In this document: piece after piece, positions 8,251 through 17,409 of the stretch | How positions within the stretch are numbered: the stretch's first letter is position 1 | How the letters are laid out: every line of letters begins with the position of its first letter | Origin: Candidatus Thorarchaeota archaeon | Lineage (GTDB): Archaea > Asgardarchaeota > Thorarchaeia > Thorarchaeales > Thorarchaeaceae | DNA: 45,982 nucleotides | NCBI GenBank assembly: GCA_018238375.1 | Contig: JABCTJ010000093.1 | Coordinates: forward strand, 1-45,982 | Direction: 5' to 3' | Translations under genes and position numbers: made by a program | Notes under the pieces: generated by a model | The model's database searches: none | Told to the model about the DNA's origin: nothing | Seen by the model: only the letters and a program-made list of their open reading frames with translations

Positions 8251-10002
8251 TCATTCAGAATCCTTTGTGTCCGTTTCATCCATGCTCGCAAGGATCTCGT
8301 CCATCTCATGGATGGCATCACCATCTGGGGGCTCAGCATCCTCGCCCGCCTTTCGCTTGCCAATAGCTCTAGATATCGTCTTCTCAGTTTCGCTGTAGGC
8401 GGCCCAGAGCTCCTTTATCGCGTCATTATCAAAATCCTCAGCTCCTTCAGCCCTTGAGATATCATCTGCATATTCCGCGTCCGTATCAAGATAGCCAAGT
8501 ATCTGATCAAGCTCTTCCACAATGGATATCTCGACACTCTCGGGAGCATCATTCTCACCTTCGACGGGGATAACTTCGTCGGATGATAGTGCTTCAAGAG
8601 CTCCATCCACATCCTCGATGGTTGCCTTGTCCAGCTCGGCGGCGATTATATCATCCGCATCAAGCACATCGGAGAGAAAATCCTTTGCAATCTTCAGGGT
8701 GGTTGTTTCTTGCTCATCAGTCGTCGGAGGTTCGGAAAGAATCTCAACATCAACAGAACTGTCCTCAACTGCACTTGCTGTCTCAGCTGTAGCCACATCA
8801 ACCTCAAAGGCGATAGGCGTTTCAGATGGCTCAGACTCTGATTCAGCGGCGACTGCATCTTCAGGCTCTGTCACAACGGAAACTTCTTCCAGCTCCTCAG
8901 GTGCGCTCACCGACTCTGTAACAATCTCGAATGCATCCGCTGTTGCATCAGCCTCAGCAGGCAAATCCACAGACTCCCCGACATCTTCAATGATCTCATA
9001 ATCGCTAATGTCCTCTATGATTTTACCCGCTTCATCAACGAAGACCTCTTCTATGACCTCCTCATACTCCTCTTCTTCTGCGTATGCCTCGATTACCTTT
9101 GCCTCAGCGGTTTCAGTAAATTGTAGAAGTTCGGATGCGGGCATGTCAGGGAGAACTACGCCGATATATTGAGCTGCCGCTGTCATCAGAATGCTAAGCA
9201 TTTCATCCCGGCGGTTCTCGTCAATGGCTACCATGGGATACGTTGGGACTCCGAGGATTTTCTGCACAACCTCAGGTCTCATTGCATTCGGTAGATCCTG
9301 TTTGTTGGCCAGAGCAAACACGGGAACTTTGGGGGCATCTCGTCTTATCAGCTTGAGAATATCTCTGCTTATGATAACGTTGCGCAGACTTGAGTCGCAA
9401 ACCAGAAAAATTACGTCTGCACCATGGAAGTAGAAACGCCAGAGAGTCCGAAATCTCTCTTGACCTGCAAAGTCCCATAAAACCAGCGAGTAATTTCCAA
9501 ATCTAATATTCTCAACTGTTTCAAGATTGAGCGCGATGGTGGGCACATACTGCAAGGGGGGAGTTTCTCCGAGGAGGAGGTTCAATGTTGTGGTCTTGCC
9601 AGTACCTCCTTCCCCGACCAACGCAATCTTCAGCCGGGTAATGATGCAGGGTTCTATTATTTGCTCGTAGGAATCAATGACTGCTTGGAGACCATCCTTC
9701 TTGAGCTTCCTTCTGAGAGCTTTCGCCGCCGTTTCGAGCTTGTCAGCGATATTGCGTTCATCTTCTCCCTTGTCTGTCACGAAAATCAGAAGCGCGTCTT
9801 CGAGCCAATCATCCGCCATAAATTTCATGTCCCCGACTATCAGGGGCATGTCTGAAACATCGGCACCATGCGTTGTCTTAAGCTCCTCTCTCGTGGATAG
9901 GTACTCCATCAGTTTTTCTTCAGGCACCTCCACTGGCCAGTACTGCGTCGATGCAAGTACCTCTTTTGTCGAAATCCGGACCAGTAGAGTGTTGTGAATC
10001 AT
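8251..10002 (-). CDS. Longin-like N-terminus, Arf-family-like GTPase domain and long acidic tail (583 aa)
   Basis: GTPase motifs GEGGTGKTT, WDFAGQERFRTLW, ANKQD; N-terminal ~120 aa with longin-like strand/helix order; ~250 aa Glu/Asp/Ser-rich C-terminus. Confidence 0.85.
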   Translation of the reverse strand: MIHNTLLVRISTKEVLASTQYWPVEVPEEKLMEYLSTREELKTTHGADVSDMPLIVGDMKFMADDWLEDALLIFVTDKGEDERNIADKLETAAKALRRKLKKDGLQAVIDSYEQIIEPCIITRLKIALVGEGGTGKTTTLNLLLGETPPLQYVPTIALNLETVENIRFGNYSLVLWDFAGQERFRTLWRFYFHGADVIFLVCDSSLRNVIISRDILKLIRRDAPKVPVFALANKQDLPNAMRPEVVQKILGVPTYPMVAIDENRRDEMLSILMTAAAQYIGVVLPDMPASELLQFTETAEAKVIEAYAEEEEYEEVIEEVFVDEAGKIIEDISDYEIIEDVGESVDLPAEADATADAFEIVTESVSAPEELEEVSVVTEPEDAVAAESESEPSETPIAFEVDVATAETASAVEDSSVDVEILSEPPTTDEQETTTLKIAKDFLSDVLDADDIIAAELDKATIEDVDGALEALSSDEVIPVEGENDAPESVEISIVEELDQILGYLDTDAEYADDISRAEGAEDFDNDAIKELWAAYSETEKTISRAIGKRKAGEDAEPPDGDAIHEMDEILASMDETDTKDSE

Positions 10003-10271
10003 TGTCGATCTTCACCAGCTTAAGCGAGCAGAGGATATGACTCTATTTTCCATTTAGCTCAACCAATATGGCAATTAAACCTTTCACGGTTGAATCCAGA
10101 ACCACATTGGCTGTATTATCGCGCTTCGTTGGATAATACCTAGGACTCTGTATATTCCTAGTTGGGTGCAATTGTTTCAACCAATTATGAGATATCTAGG
10201 GCCCATATTCACTCAGCTTGTTGATGTGAAGACATGTATCTCAGGAGAATGAAACAATCAAAAGGCAGAAT

Positions 10272-10505
10272 TTGGAAGCAGAGGACTGCTGGGCCGAAGC
10301 CGCTTTAGAAGCAAGACCCTCTGCATCCGTGGAGCCGTTCCACCTAGGACACGGAAATGCGCAAGTATTGGCCCTTCGCAAGGGACCAATCAAATGGGGA
10401 CCATTTGCTAGAACTCGTTTGGGACCATGCATTGCGAATGCGAGTTCAATGACGGGGGGAACCGTGTACCCAGATTTCGGGCAAATGACCATCACAGTAG
10501 AATAG
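10272..10505 (+). CDS. Hypothetical short ORF (77 aa, TTG start)
   Basis: Open frame in an otherwise gene-free gap; no recognised family; antisense frame also open. Confidence 0.2.
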   Translation: MEAEDCWAEAALEARPSASVEPFHLGHGNAQVLALRKGPIKWGPFARTRLGPCIANASSMTGGTVYPDFGQMTITVE

Positions 10506-10539
10506 CATATGAGTCTTTCTTGTTTTTAAAATATGGAGC

Positions 10540-10557
10540 AGCGATTCATGAATCGCT
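10540..10557. repeat. 18-bp perfect palindrome AGCGATTCATGAATCGCT
   Basis: Direct reading; 9-bp arms. Confidence 0.7.
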
Positions 10558-10725
10558 ATTGCATGAAGAGGGTGAATAGCACCGTTCTGTCGGGAAATTT
10601 CACTGTTAGATGGATTAGAAACTGGGCCAATCGTGGGGACGCTATTGCGACGCCGCTACAAGCTGGAATCAGTCCATAGTATCAATGGGATAGCTACTGA
10701 AGCATTGCGATTCGGACGTGAGAAC

Positions 10726-11865
10726 CTACCTTGGGAAGTTGTCCCTCAAAAGCCGTAGGTGATGATGCACCATCTCACGTTGCGCGTCATCGTCAGGGTT
10801 CTGCTCAAGATTCACAATCAGAGTCTGTAGGAAGTATTCAGGGAAGAACAGCCTGACTCGTATGTCATTCAAAAGGAAAAGCCACTTGTCATATTCTCCT
10901 GATGGTCCTTTCCTCCTCTTCTCTGAAACAACTCGATACTTCTTCAATGTCTGAGAGGCTTGCTTCAACTCCTTTGGAGGGATGCCTAGAGTTGCTTCAA
11001 GCTCGGAGATGTTCACAGGATGGCGTCTAAGAAGAGTTAGTGTATCGTAACAATCGGGATCCGCTAGTATATTTGAAACCGCGACAGTGTCATCAGGAGT
11101 CTTTTGCCACTCCGTGAGGAACTCAAGCACTTCACTCCTGTATTCAGCAGCTAGCTCCGGGTCGAGAACTGAACTCGCTGCATCCATGGCAGTTAGTGGA
11201 GGTGCACGAAAGATTTCCAAATCCTTCACCAAGAAAATGCAGGTTCGTCCTATCTCATCCACCCATTCTGTCTTCACAAGACCTAGTTCCTCGAAGGGTG
11301 CGATGATAGAATCCACGCTTACGCTGGGGAGACCTGTGACCATCTTAAGCCACTCCTCGAGATTCTCTTTGGATATGCCGCCCTTCCAAAGCTTCGGGAA
11401 CACCGCACGAGAAACCTCATCAGAAAAGAGACGAGCAAGACGAGACTCATCAGTCATTCCAGCGAGCCTAATTATTCTGCGGTATGTGCTGTCAAGTTCA
11501 ACCTGTAGTTCAGCATCAGTCATTGATACTACAGCGTTAGTGATTGGAGACACGATAGAGGTGATTGCTGCCTCGTAGACCTTGGGGTCCTCACCGGGGG
11601 TAAGCAGCAAAGAAATGCAATACTGCTCTTCCTCCCTCACAAGTCCAGTGTAGTAAGATGCGACATTGTATTCCTCGCCCCCGATTCGAATGCTCAAGGA
11701 GGCGAATCCTGCTGTGGCATCGCCCATGGCGTGTGATGTGAAGATGCGCATGATCTCCGTATTGAGATCTTCGCGGTAATAATCAGCGAAATCTCCTGGG
11801 ACTTTCGCCTTGAGGACAGCCCCGATTTTCGAGTCCCAATCTATAAGCAACATCGCTACTGGCAT
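10726..11865 (-). CDS. Possible longin/Roadblock-like N-terminal domain with C-terminal winged-helix-like region (379 aa)
   Basis: MPVAMLLIDWDSKIGAVLKAKVP...EEQYCISLLLTPGEDPKVYEAAITSIV at N-terminus; helical C-terminus with VNISELEATLGIPPKELKQASQTLKKYRVVSEKRR. Confidence 0.55.
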   Translation of the reverse strand: MPVAMLLIDWDSKIGAVLKAKVPGDFADYYREDLNTEIMRIFTSHAMGDATAGFASLSIRIGGEEYNVASYYTGLVREEEQYCISLLLTPGEDPKVYEAAITSIVSPITNAVVSMTDAELQVELDSTYRRIIRLAGMTDESRLARLFSDEVSRAVFPKLWKGGISKENLEEWLKMVTGLPSVSVDSIIAPFEELGLVKTEWVDEIGRTCIFLVKDLEIFRAPPLTAMDAASSVLDPELAAEYRSEVLEFLTEWQKTPDDTVAVSNILADPDCYDTLTLLRRHPVNISELEATLGIPPKELKQASQTLKKYRVVSEKRRKGPSGEYDKWLFLLNDIRVRLFFPEYFLQTLIVNLEQNPDDDAQREMVHHHLRLLRDNFPR

Positions 11866-12019
11866 GGTCGTTTTCTCCGGTCCCTAAGCGGCTGGCCGTT
11901 TTGGAGTGGTCCGATATCGTTTTCGAGTGCTTGACTAAAAAAGCTTGTCACTAGTCACTTCGCAATGCAACAGAAAACAAACGAGTAGAAGTCATTTAGT
12001 AATATGCTCGTAATACATG

Positions 12020-12781
12020 CTATTTTCGACTTTGTACATATAGAACAATCTCACTGTACACTTCTGATGTTACTTCTTCTAGCGTTTTTGTGGCATCCAC
12101 GACTACGTACACGCCATTATCTTCCTGAGTCATGGCAAGGTATGCCTCACGAACCTTGATGAGACGGTCGACCTGTTCAAATTGTTCATTCTTCGTTCCA
12201 TTTCGTTGAAGAGCCCTTTCAAGACCAACTTCAACAGACACATCCAATATGAAGATGATATTGGGTTCTGGTGCGCCAATCTCCACGCGGTTCCTGTGAA
12301 GGATCTCCTTCCACGGAATGCCAGTACTGACACTCTGGTATGCACCTGAAGCGAAAAAGTATCGGTCCATTAGCACAAGTTTGCCAGCTTCAAGCGCGGG
12401 ATGAATCCTATTCTCAACATGCCATTGTCTGTCAAGATGGAATAGATTCAGCTCCTCGTCTGGCGCGAGCTCACCCTTTGGCGATCGTTCCCGAATCTCC
12501 AGTCCCCACTGGCTCTCATTGGTGGGCTCCCGGAGTCGCACAACATCATAGTTTCGACTGAGGCGCTCAACGAGCGATTCAACCACAGCAGTCTTGCCAG
12601 CTCCATCAATTCCTTCCAGAACGAAAAGAAAGCCGGGATGCTCATCATGTCGTTTGCTATTCACAGGTAAGATTCTCCCCTTTAGAAGAGTCATTGAGCA
12701 GCCATCATGTGGTTGTATTAGATGCTTCGGTACGAAATGGTATGATATCCAGTTGAGGGGAATTCTTTTATAGCCGCTCAA
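12020..12781 (-). CDS. tmk: Thymidylate kinase (dTMP kinase); true start may be internal
   Basis: FLFVLEGIDGAGKTAVVESLVERL (P-loop), LREPT, DRYFFASGAYQS. Confidence 0.9.
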   Translation of the reverse strand: MSGYKRIPLNWISYHFVPKHLIQPHDGCSMTLLKGRILPVNSKRHDEHPGFLFVLEGIDGAGKTAVVESLVERLSRNYDVVRLREPTNESQWGLEIRERSPKGELAPDEELNLFHLDRQWHVENRIHPALEAGKLVLMDRYFFASGAYQSVSTGIPWKEILHRNRVEIGAPEPNIIFILDVSVEVGLERALQRNGTKNEQFEQVDRLIKVREAYLAMTQEDNGVYVVVDATKTLEEVTSEVYSEIVLYVQSRK

Positions 12782-12787
12782 TTTTGA

Positions 12788-12809
12788 TAGGATAGGTTAA
12801 CCTATCCTA
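12788..12809. promoter_or_regulatory. 22-bp perfect palindrome TAGGATAGGTTAACCTATCCTA between divergent genes
   Basis: 11-bp arms centred on GTTAAC, between tmk and the DUF4430-like gene. Confidence 0.6.
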
Positions 12810-12816
12810 GGAGTTG

Positions 12817-13317
12817 ATGAATGTACTTGCGGCCAAACTGATTCCGACACTTCTAATTGCAGTGCTAATCAGTCAGCCCGCTGGAGCATTCGCAGGAGAA
12901 TTCTCCCACGAGATTGCTGCTACGGATCTGTCGCTGCAGTTGGATTTTGGCAATGGAACGGTTTTAGATTTCCATGATGTTGAGGGCACAAACGTTCTGA
13001 ATGTGACCGAATCGGTCACTGAGGTTGAAGTGGTCTGGTATGGCGACCTCGTGTTTGTGACATCAATCGCCGGCACATCCAACAACAAATCTGCAGGTCT
13101 ATGGTGGCAGTATTGGGTGAACGATGAGTTGGGACCCGTTGCCGCAAACAAGTACCAGGTTCAGGATGGTGACGCTATTTCTTGGAGGCGTATTCCTCCT
13201 GAAATGGAGCCCACAGACCAACCCACTGACTACACAATCATTGGAGGAGCTATTGTTCTTGCAGTCATTGGTCTTGGTTTCTTGTTCTTCCTTTCAACTA
13301 GGAAGGTAAAGGAGTGA
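12817..13317 (+). CDS. Exported, membrane-anchored DUF4430-like (transcobalamin-C-like) protein
   Basis: Signal peptide; SAGLWWQYWVNDELGPVAANKYQVQDGDAISWRR; C-terminal TM segment. Confidence 0.7.
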   Translation: MNVLAAKLIPTLLIAVLISQPAGAFAGEFSHEIAATDLSLQLDFGNGTVLDFHDVEGTNVLNVTESVTEVEVVWYGDLVFVTSIAGTSNNKSAGLWWQYWVNDELGPVAANKYQVQDGDAISWRRIPPEMEPTDQPTDYTIIGGAIVLAVIGLGFLFFLSTRKVKE

Positions 13318-14069
13318 TAAATGAAATGCGAATGAGAGGTCTGCTAATTGCGTTCCTTACACTGTGCTTTCTGACTGCCAGCATTGTGGCAAGCTCGGAT
13401 GACTACTATCAACCGCTTGTTCCCAGTCCGCAGGGAAATACCATTGTCAATTGGAGAATGGTAGAAGTCCCTGAGCTAGCTGTGCAATGGGGTTGGACCG
13501 GTGAAGGCGCTTGGCTCGCTGAGAGCGCAAGCATTATGTCCTTCACGATAACAACGTTGGACGAATATATCACCGGAGACCTGACGATTGGAAACTTCAC
13601 CATCGAAGCTAACAATACAGATGTGGCCAGAGAATTAGTTCTCGGAGTCTGGGGGTTGACTCCGTTCTTCCCAGGGCTGGTTGTTGCAATTGGTCAGGAT
13701 AATCTTGATGATCTCAATGTCACCGCATATGCTTCAGCAGAAAGGGTGCAGGGCAACTACCTGAATGGGACCATGGAATCGTCGTATGAACCAGTTGTTG
13801 TCGGAGGAGCCTCTTACGACTGCATAGTGTTTGACTATGAGCAAGACCCGTCGGGCTTTGGGGAGCCACAAAGAACGTATCTTGCTTACGACACGTTGAC
13901 TGGGGTTCTCGTCCGAGCGAACACAAGCGTTACATTCGTGAACGAGTACATACTCGTACTAGAGCTTCAGTCCATCATCACACCGGGACCAGACATGCTG
14001 TTGATTGTGGGAGGTTTGAGTGTAATCGCAATCGTGGTGATTGTGATAGTTGTCGTCAAGCGCAGATAG
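13314..14069 (+). CDS. Exported protein with C-terminal TM anchor
   Basis: N-terminal signal peptide and C-terminal MLLIVGGLSVIAIVVIVIVVVKRR; overlaps end of upstream gene. Confidence 0.7.
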   Translation: MINEMRMRGLLIAFLTLCFLTASIVASSDDYYQPLVPSPQGNTIVNWRMVEVPELAVQWGWTGEGAWLAESASIMSFTITTLDEYITGDLTIGNFTIEANNTDVARELVLGVWGLTPFFPGLVVAIGQDNLDDLNVTAYASAERVQGNYLNGTMESSYEPVVVGGASYDCIVFDYEQDPSGFGEPQRTYLAYDTLTGVLVRANTSVTFVNEYILVLELQSIITPGPDMLLIVGGLSVIAIVVIVIVVVKRR

Positions 14070-14093
14070 AACACAATACGTGAGGCCTACTAG

Positions 14094-14687
14094 ATGAAAG
14101 CCCTTCGTGCAAGGCATTCGATGAAACTGAGTCGAAGGGTTTCCATCACCAGTATTATGACTGCTTTGGCATTGGTAGGCAACTATTCGCTTGCCGCTAT
14201 TCCGAATGTTGAGCTGGGTTCGACCATCCTATTTACAACTGCTTTCGTCTTCGGCTTCCCGATGGGAGTCGCTTGCGTGCTCCTGATGTCCATCATCTAC
14301 GCATCATTCAATCCATGGGGTCCCTTCATACCTCAGATCTGGCTTGCTCAAGTCATAGGTTGGCTCTTCATGGTAATGGTAGGAGCAATGATGGGGGGCC
14401 GAGCCTCCGAGAGAAGTAACAGCCGATATTATGAACTTGCAGCAGTAGGGGCTTTCACTACGTTGTTTTTTGACCTAATCACAACCCTAGGCTATTCGTG
14501 GGCATTTGGGGTTCCTTACTTGGTTGCACTTGCAACGGGACTTCCCTTCATGATTATCCATGTTTGGTCCAATGCCGCGTGGTTTGTAGCTGTCGCACCA
14601 GGGCTCAATTCCATCCTGAAGACGCATTTTCAGTCCGCTATCTGGGATGAACAAGCAGAACTCATTTTGGAAATTAGCGAAGAATAA
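14094..14687 (+). CDS. ECF-type transporter substrate-specificity (S) component-like membrane protein
   Basis: About 5-6 TM helices; LVGNYSLAAIPNVELGSTILFTTAFVFG resembles ECF S-components. Confidence 0.65.
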   Translation: MKALRARHSMKLSRRVSITSIMTALALVGNYSLAAIPNVELGSTILFTTAFVFGFPMGVACVLLMSIIYASFNPWGPFIPQIWLAQVIGWLFMVMVGAMMGGRASERSNSRYYELAAVGAFTTLFFDLITTLGYSWAFGVPYLVALATGLPFMIIHVWSNAAWFVAVAPGLNSILKTHFQSAIWDEQAELILEISEE

Positions 14688-14717
14688 AAAGCAGGGCATC
14701 AGAGGAATAGATGGACG

Positions 14718-15365
14718 TTGATTAGGGTGACATGGAAGAGAGCGTTTGTTCATCTTGCCGAACCTGCAGATGGCCGTGTGCCGCCTGTGTTCAAACCCTA
14801 TCATGCAGCCGTTGCACTCATGATGATTGGCAGAGCGCAACCACTAGGACGCTACGAACTTTGTGAGAACCTATCAATTGGTGAAGGCAGTGCCAGGACA
14901 CTTCTGAAGCGCTTAGCAGAGTCAAACTACATTGCTGCCGATGGTAAGCAGGGACAAAGACTGACCGCCGCAGGAGATGCCCTCTTCAAGGCGTTCTCAA
15001 GCGATGTGCCTATCGGACTCTTTCTAGACATAGCACCGTTGATTGTTCACAGTCAAGCTTTCGCAAACTTGGTGAAGGGGAAAGCAGCTATGATCACCGA
15101 CGGGATTAGACAGCGGGACGAAGCAATTATTCAGGGAGGATATGGCAAGGCGGGTGCAACAACATTGATTCAGAGAAGTGGTCTACTAGTAATGCCGCCG
15201 GACAACTTCAATGTGCTCTCTACTTACGAGAAAGAAACAATTCTCATATTGGAAAGCCTCCGACCGGAGGAAGATGATGTGATTGTTGTTGGGTCAGCAG
15301 AGGACGGTAATTTGGCCAGAGAGGTTTCAATGGCGGCTGTGATGACTCTCTTTGATGAGGAGTAA
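14718..15365 (+). CDS. DUF4443-like protein with N-terminal winged helix
   Basis: RYELCENLSIGEGSARTLLKRLAESNYIAADGKQGQRLTAAG; GLLVMPPDN...YEKETILILESLRPEEDDVIVVGSA. Confidence 0.55.
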   Translation: MIRVTWKRAFVHLAEPADGRVPPVFKPYHAAVALMMIGRAQPLGRYELCENLSIGEGSARTLLKRLAESNYIAADGKQGQRLTAAGDALFKAFSSDVPIGLFLDIAPLIVHSQAFANLVKGKAAMITDGIRQRDEAIIQGGYGKAGATTLIQRSGLLVMPPDNFNVLSTYEKETILILESLRPEEDDVIVVGSAEDGNLAREVSMAAVMTLFDEE

Positions 15366-15367
15366 GA

Positions 15368-16183
15368 ATGCAGTCGGATCTATTCGGCAATGTTCCAGAG
15401 ATTGTCATTGACATCCACGAAACCGGTGGTAAACGCATGAATGCAGTCAAGCATTTGATGTCCATGCTTGACAAGGAGCAGATTACCTACACAGTTGAAA
15501 AGATACCAATCGGAGATATTCTTGGGACAGATGGGATAGCAATAGAACGCAAGACTGTGAGTGATTTAGTGAACACATTGAAGGGCAGCAGTTCTGGGGT
15601 CCCTCGTCTGACCAAGCAGATGGATGCATTGCTTCAATACGAGAAACCCTACCTTTTGATAGAGAATATCCTGTCAATCAGACGAGACCCCATGAAGAGG
15701 TGCGTTTACATCCCGTTCTCCAGCAAGAAGACGAAGAATAAGGGTTACTTCGTTACGCTAGAGCGGGCTAGCTATATTCATCCGAGCTCTCTTGATGCTT
15801 TGATTGAGAGTGTTCAAGAGAGGGGTATCACGATAATCAAAGGCTTCAATGCACTCCACTCCGCGGGACTTCTCTTTGGCATTCTTGAAGGCGGGGAGAA
15901 GAAAAAGAAGGGTAAAGGCCAAAGGCTCCCAGTGATTCGGACGCGCAAGGGTTTAGAGAGTATTGCGGATGAGCAGGAATTCTTTGTCGCAGGATTCCCA
16001 AGTGTCAATGTTGTAAGAGCAAGAAGCCTCTTGCATCGCTTTGGCTCACCCATGGAAATCCTAACTCGTACAGATGAATGGGCAGAAGTGCCCGGCATAG
16101 GACCAAAGACAGTAGCTTCAGCCAAGAAGCTGCTCTATTCAGATTACGTGAACACCGCTTCCAAGAAGAAAGAGGAGAAATAG
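15368..16183 (+). CDS. ERCC4/XPF-type nuclease with C-terminal HhH
   Basis: IPIGDILGTDGIAIERKTVSDLVNTL (ERxxxxD core) and ...EVPGIGPKTVASAKKLL HhH. Confidence 0.9.
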   Translation: MQSDLFGNVPEIVIDIHETGGKRMNAVKHLMSMLDKEQITYTVEKIPIGDILGTDGIAIERKTVSDLVNTLKGSSSGVPRLTKQMDALLQYEKPYLLIENILSIRRDPMKRCVYIPFSSKKTKNKGYFVTLERASYIHPSSLDALIESVQERGITIIKGFNALHSAGLLFGILEGGEKKKKGKGQRLPVIRTRKGLESIADEQEFFVAGFPSVNVVRARSLLHRFGSPMEILTRTDEWAEVPGIGPKTVASAKKLLYSDYVNTASKKKEEK

Positions 16184-16199
16184 CGAGCTAAGTTCGAAT

Positions 16200-17360
16200 T
16201 TGGCTTTGTCACAACTCGATAGAGTTAAAAACGATTACTATTCTATGAGCAAAGAATACCTCGTGCAAGGTGATGATTTCATGGGTGACATTCGTGTAGC
16301 GATTGCAGGGCTTGGTAACTGCGCCTCAGCTCTAGTGCAAGGAGTTCACTATTATAGGAACGCAAAGGCATCTGAAGAAGTACCAGGCTTAATGCATGTT
16401 GATTTTGGAGGATATTTCCCCAAGGACCTGAAGTTCGTGGCAGTGTTCGAGGCTAACAGGAAGAAGATCGGACTCGATATTGCCGACGCGATTTGGGTTG
16501 AGCCAAACTGCTGCTTGAAGTTCGCTCCTGATGTACCCAAAATAGGAGTGAAAGTTCTGCCAGGACCGGTTTCTGACGGCGTAGCACCTCACATGAAGGA
16601 GTCATTCTTCTCGCATGACCTAGAACCTGTTGATGTGACAGAAGAACTGAGGAAGGCAAAGGCTGATGTCCTTGTTTCCTACCTCCCAGTAGGCAGTGAG
16701 AAGGGTTCGAGAATATACGCACAGGCTGCTCTCGACGCAGGCATTGGTTTCATCAACGCAATTCCCGAGTTCATTGTATCGGATCCTAACGACCCCATTG
16801 CCAAGGGTTTCAAAGAGAAAGGCCTACCTTGCGCGGGAGATGATATCAAGAGCCAGCTAGGAGCAACTATTCTCCACCGCGTGCTTGCTCAACTCTTTGA
16901 CAAACGAGGTCTGATTCTTCAGAATACGTACCAATTGAACATCGGCGGCAACACCGACTTTGAGAACATGCAAGTCGAGAATAGATTGAAGTCTAAGCGA
17001 GTGAGCAAAACCCAGGCAGTAACGAGCTGTGTTGATTACGAGCTGCCAACTAAGATTGGTCCCAGCGATTATGTCCCATTCCTCGAAGACAACAAGGTGT
17101 GCTATATCTCCATGCGATCCAAGGCATTCGGAAACCTGCCACTTGATCTAAATCTGAAGCTGTCAGTACAAGACTCGCCAAACAGTGCAGGAGTTATCAT
17201 TGACGTCATCAGGGCGATAAAGCTTGCATTAGACCGAGGCGTCGGCGGAGAGCTGTCCAGCATCAGCAGCTACAGCTTCAAACACCCACGCTATCAAATC
17301 GATGACTTCGAAGCCAGAGACCGTGTAGATGAATTCATAGACGGTAAGAGGGAGCGCTAG
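16200..17360 (+). CDS. ino1: Inositol-3-phosphate (myo-inositol-1-phosphate) synthase; start possibly 16281
   Basis: VAIAGLGNCASALVQGVHYY, GDDIKSQLGATILHR, NTYQLNIGGNTDFENM, VDVIRAIKLALDRG. Confidence 0.95.
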   Translation: MALSQLDRVKNDYYSMSKEYLVQGDDFMGDIRVAIAGLGNCASALVQGVHYYRNAKASEEVPGLMHVDFGGYFPKDLKFVAVFEANRKKIGLDIADAIWVEPNCCLKFAPDVPKIGVKVLPGPVSDGVAPHMKESFFSHDLEPVDVTEELRKAKADVLVSYLPVGSEKGSRIYAQAALDAGIGFINAIPEFIVSDPNDPIAKGFKEKGLPCAGDDIKSQLGATILHRVLAQLFDKRGLILQNTYQLNIGGNTDFENMQVENRLKSKRVSKTQAVTSCVDYELPTKIGPSDYVPFLEDNKVCYISMRSKAFGNLPLDLNLKLSVQDSPNSAGVIIDVIRAIKLALDRGVGGELSSISSYSFKHPRYQIDDFEARDRVDEFIDGKRER

Positions 17361-17409
17361 GGAAAACCCCTACCACCCCTCAGCATCTTCTTTCTAGAAC
17401 TAGTGAAAT

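Noticed and set aside
8415-9001. Ser/Thr-rich plus-strand ORF 8522..9001 and minus-strand 8415..8612
   Set aside because: Low-complexity shadows of the acidic-tail coding sequence of the GTPase gene (8251..10002).
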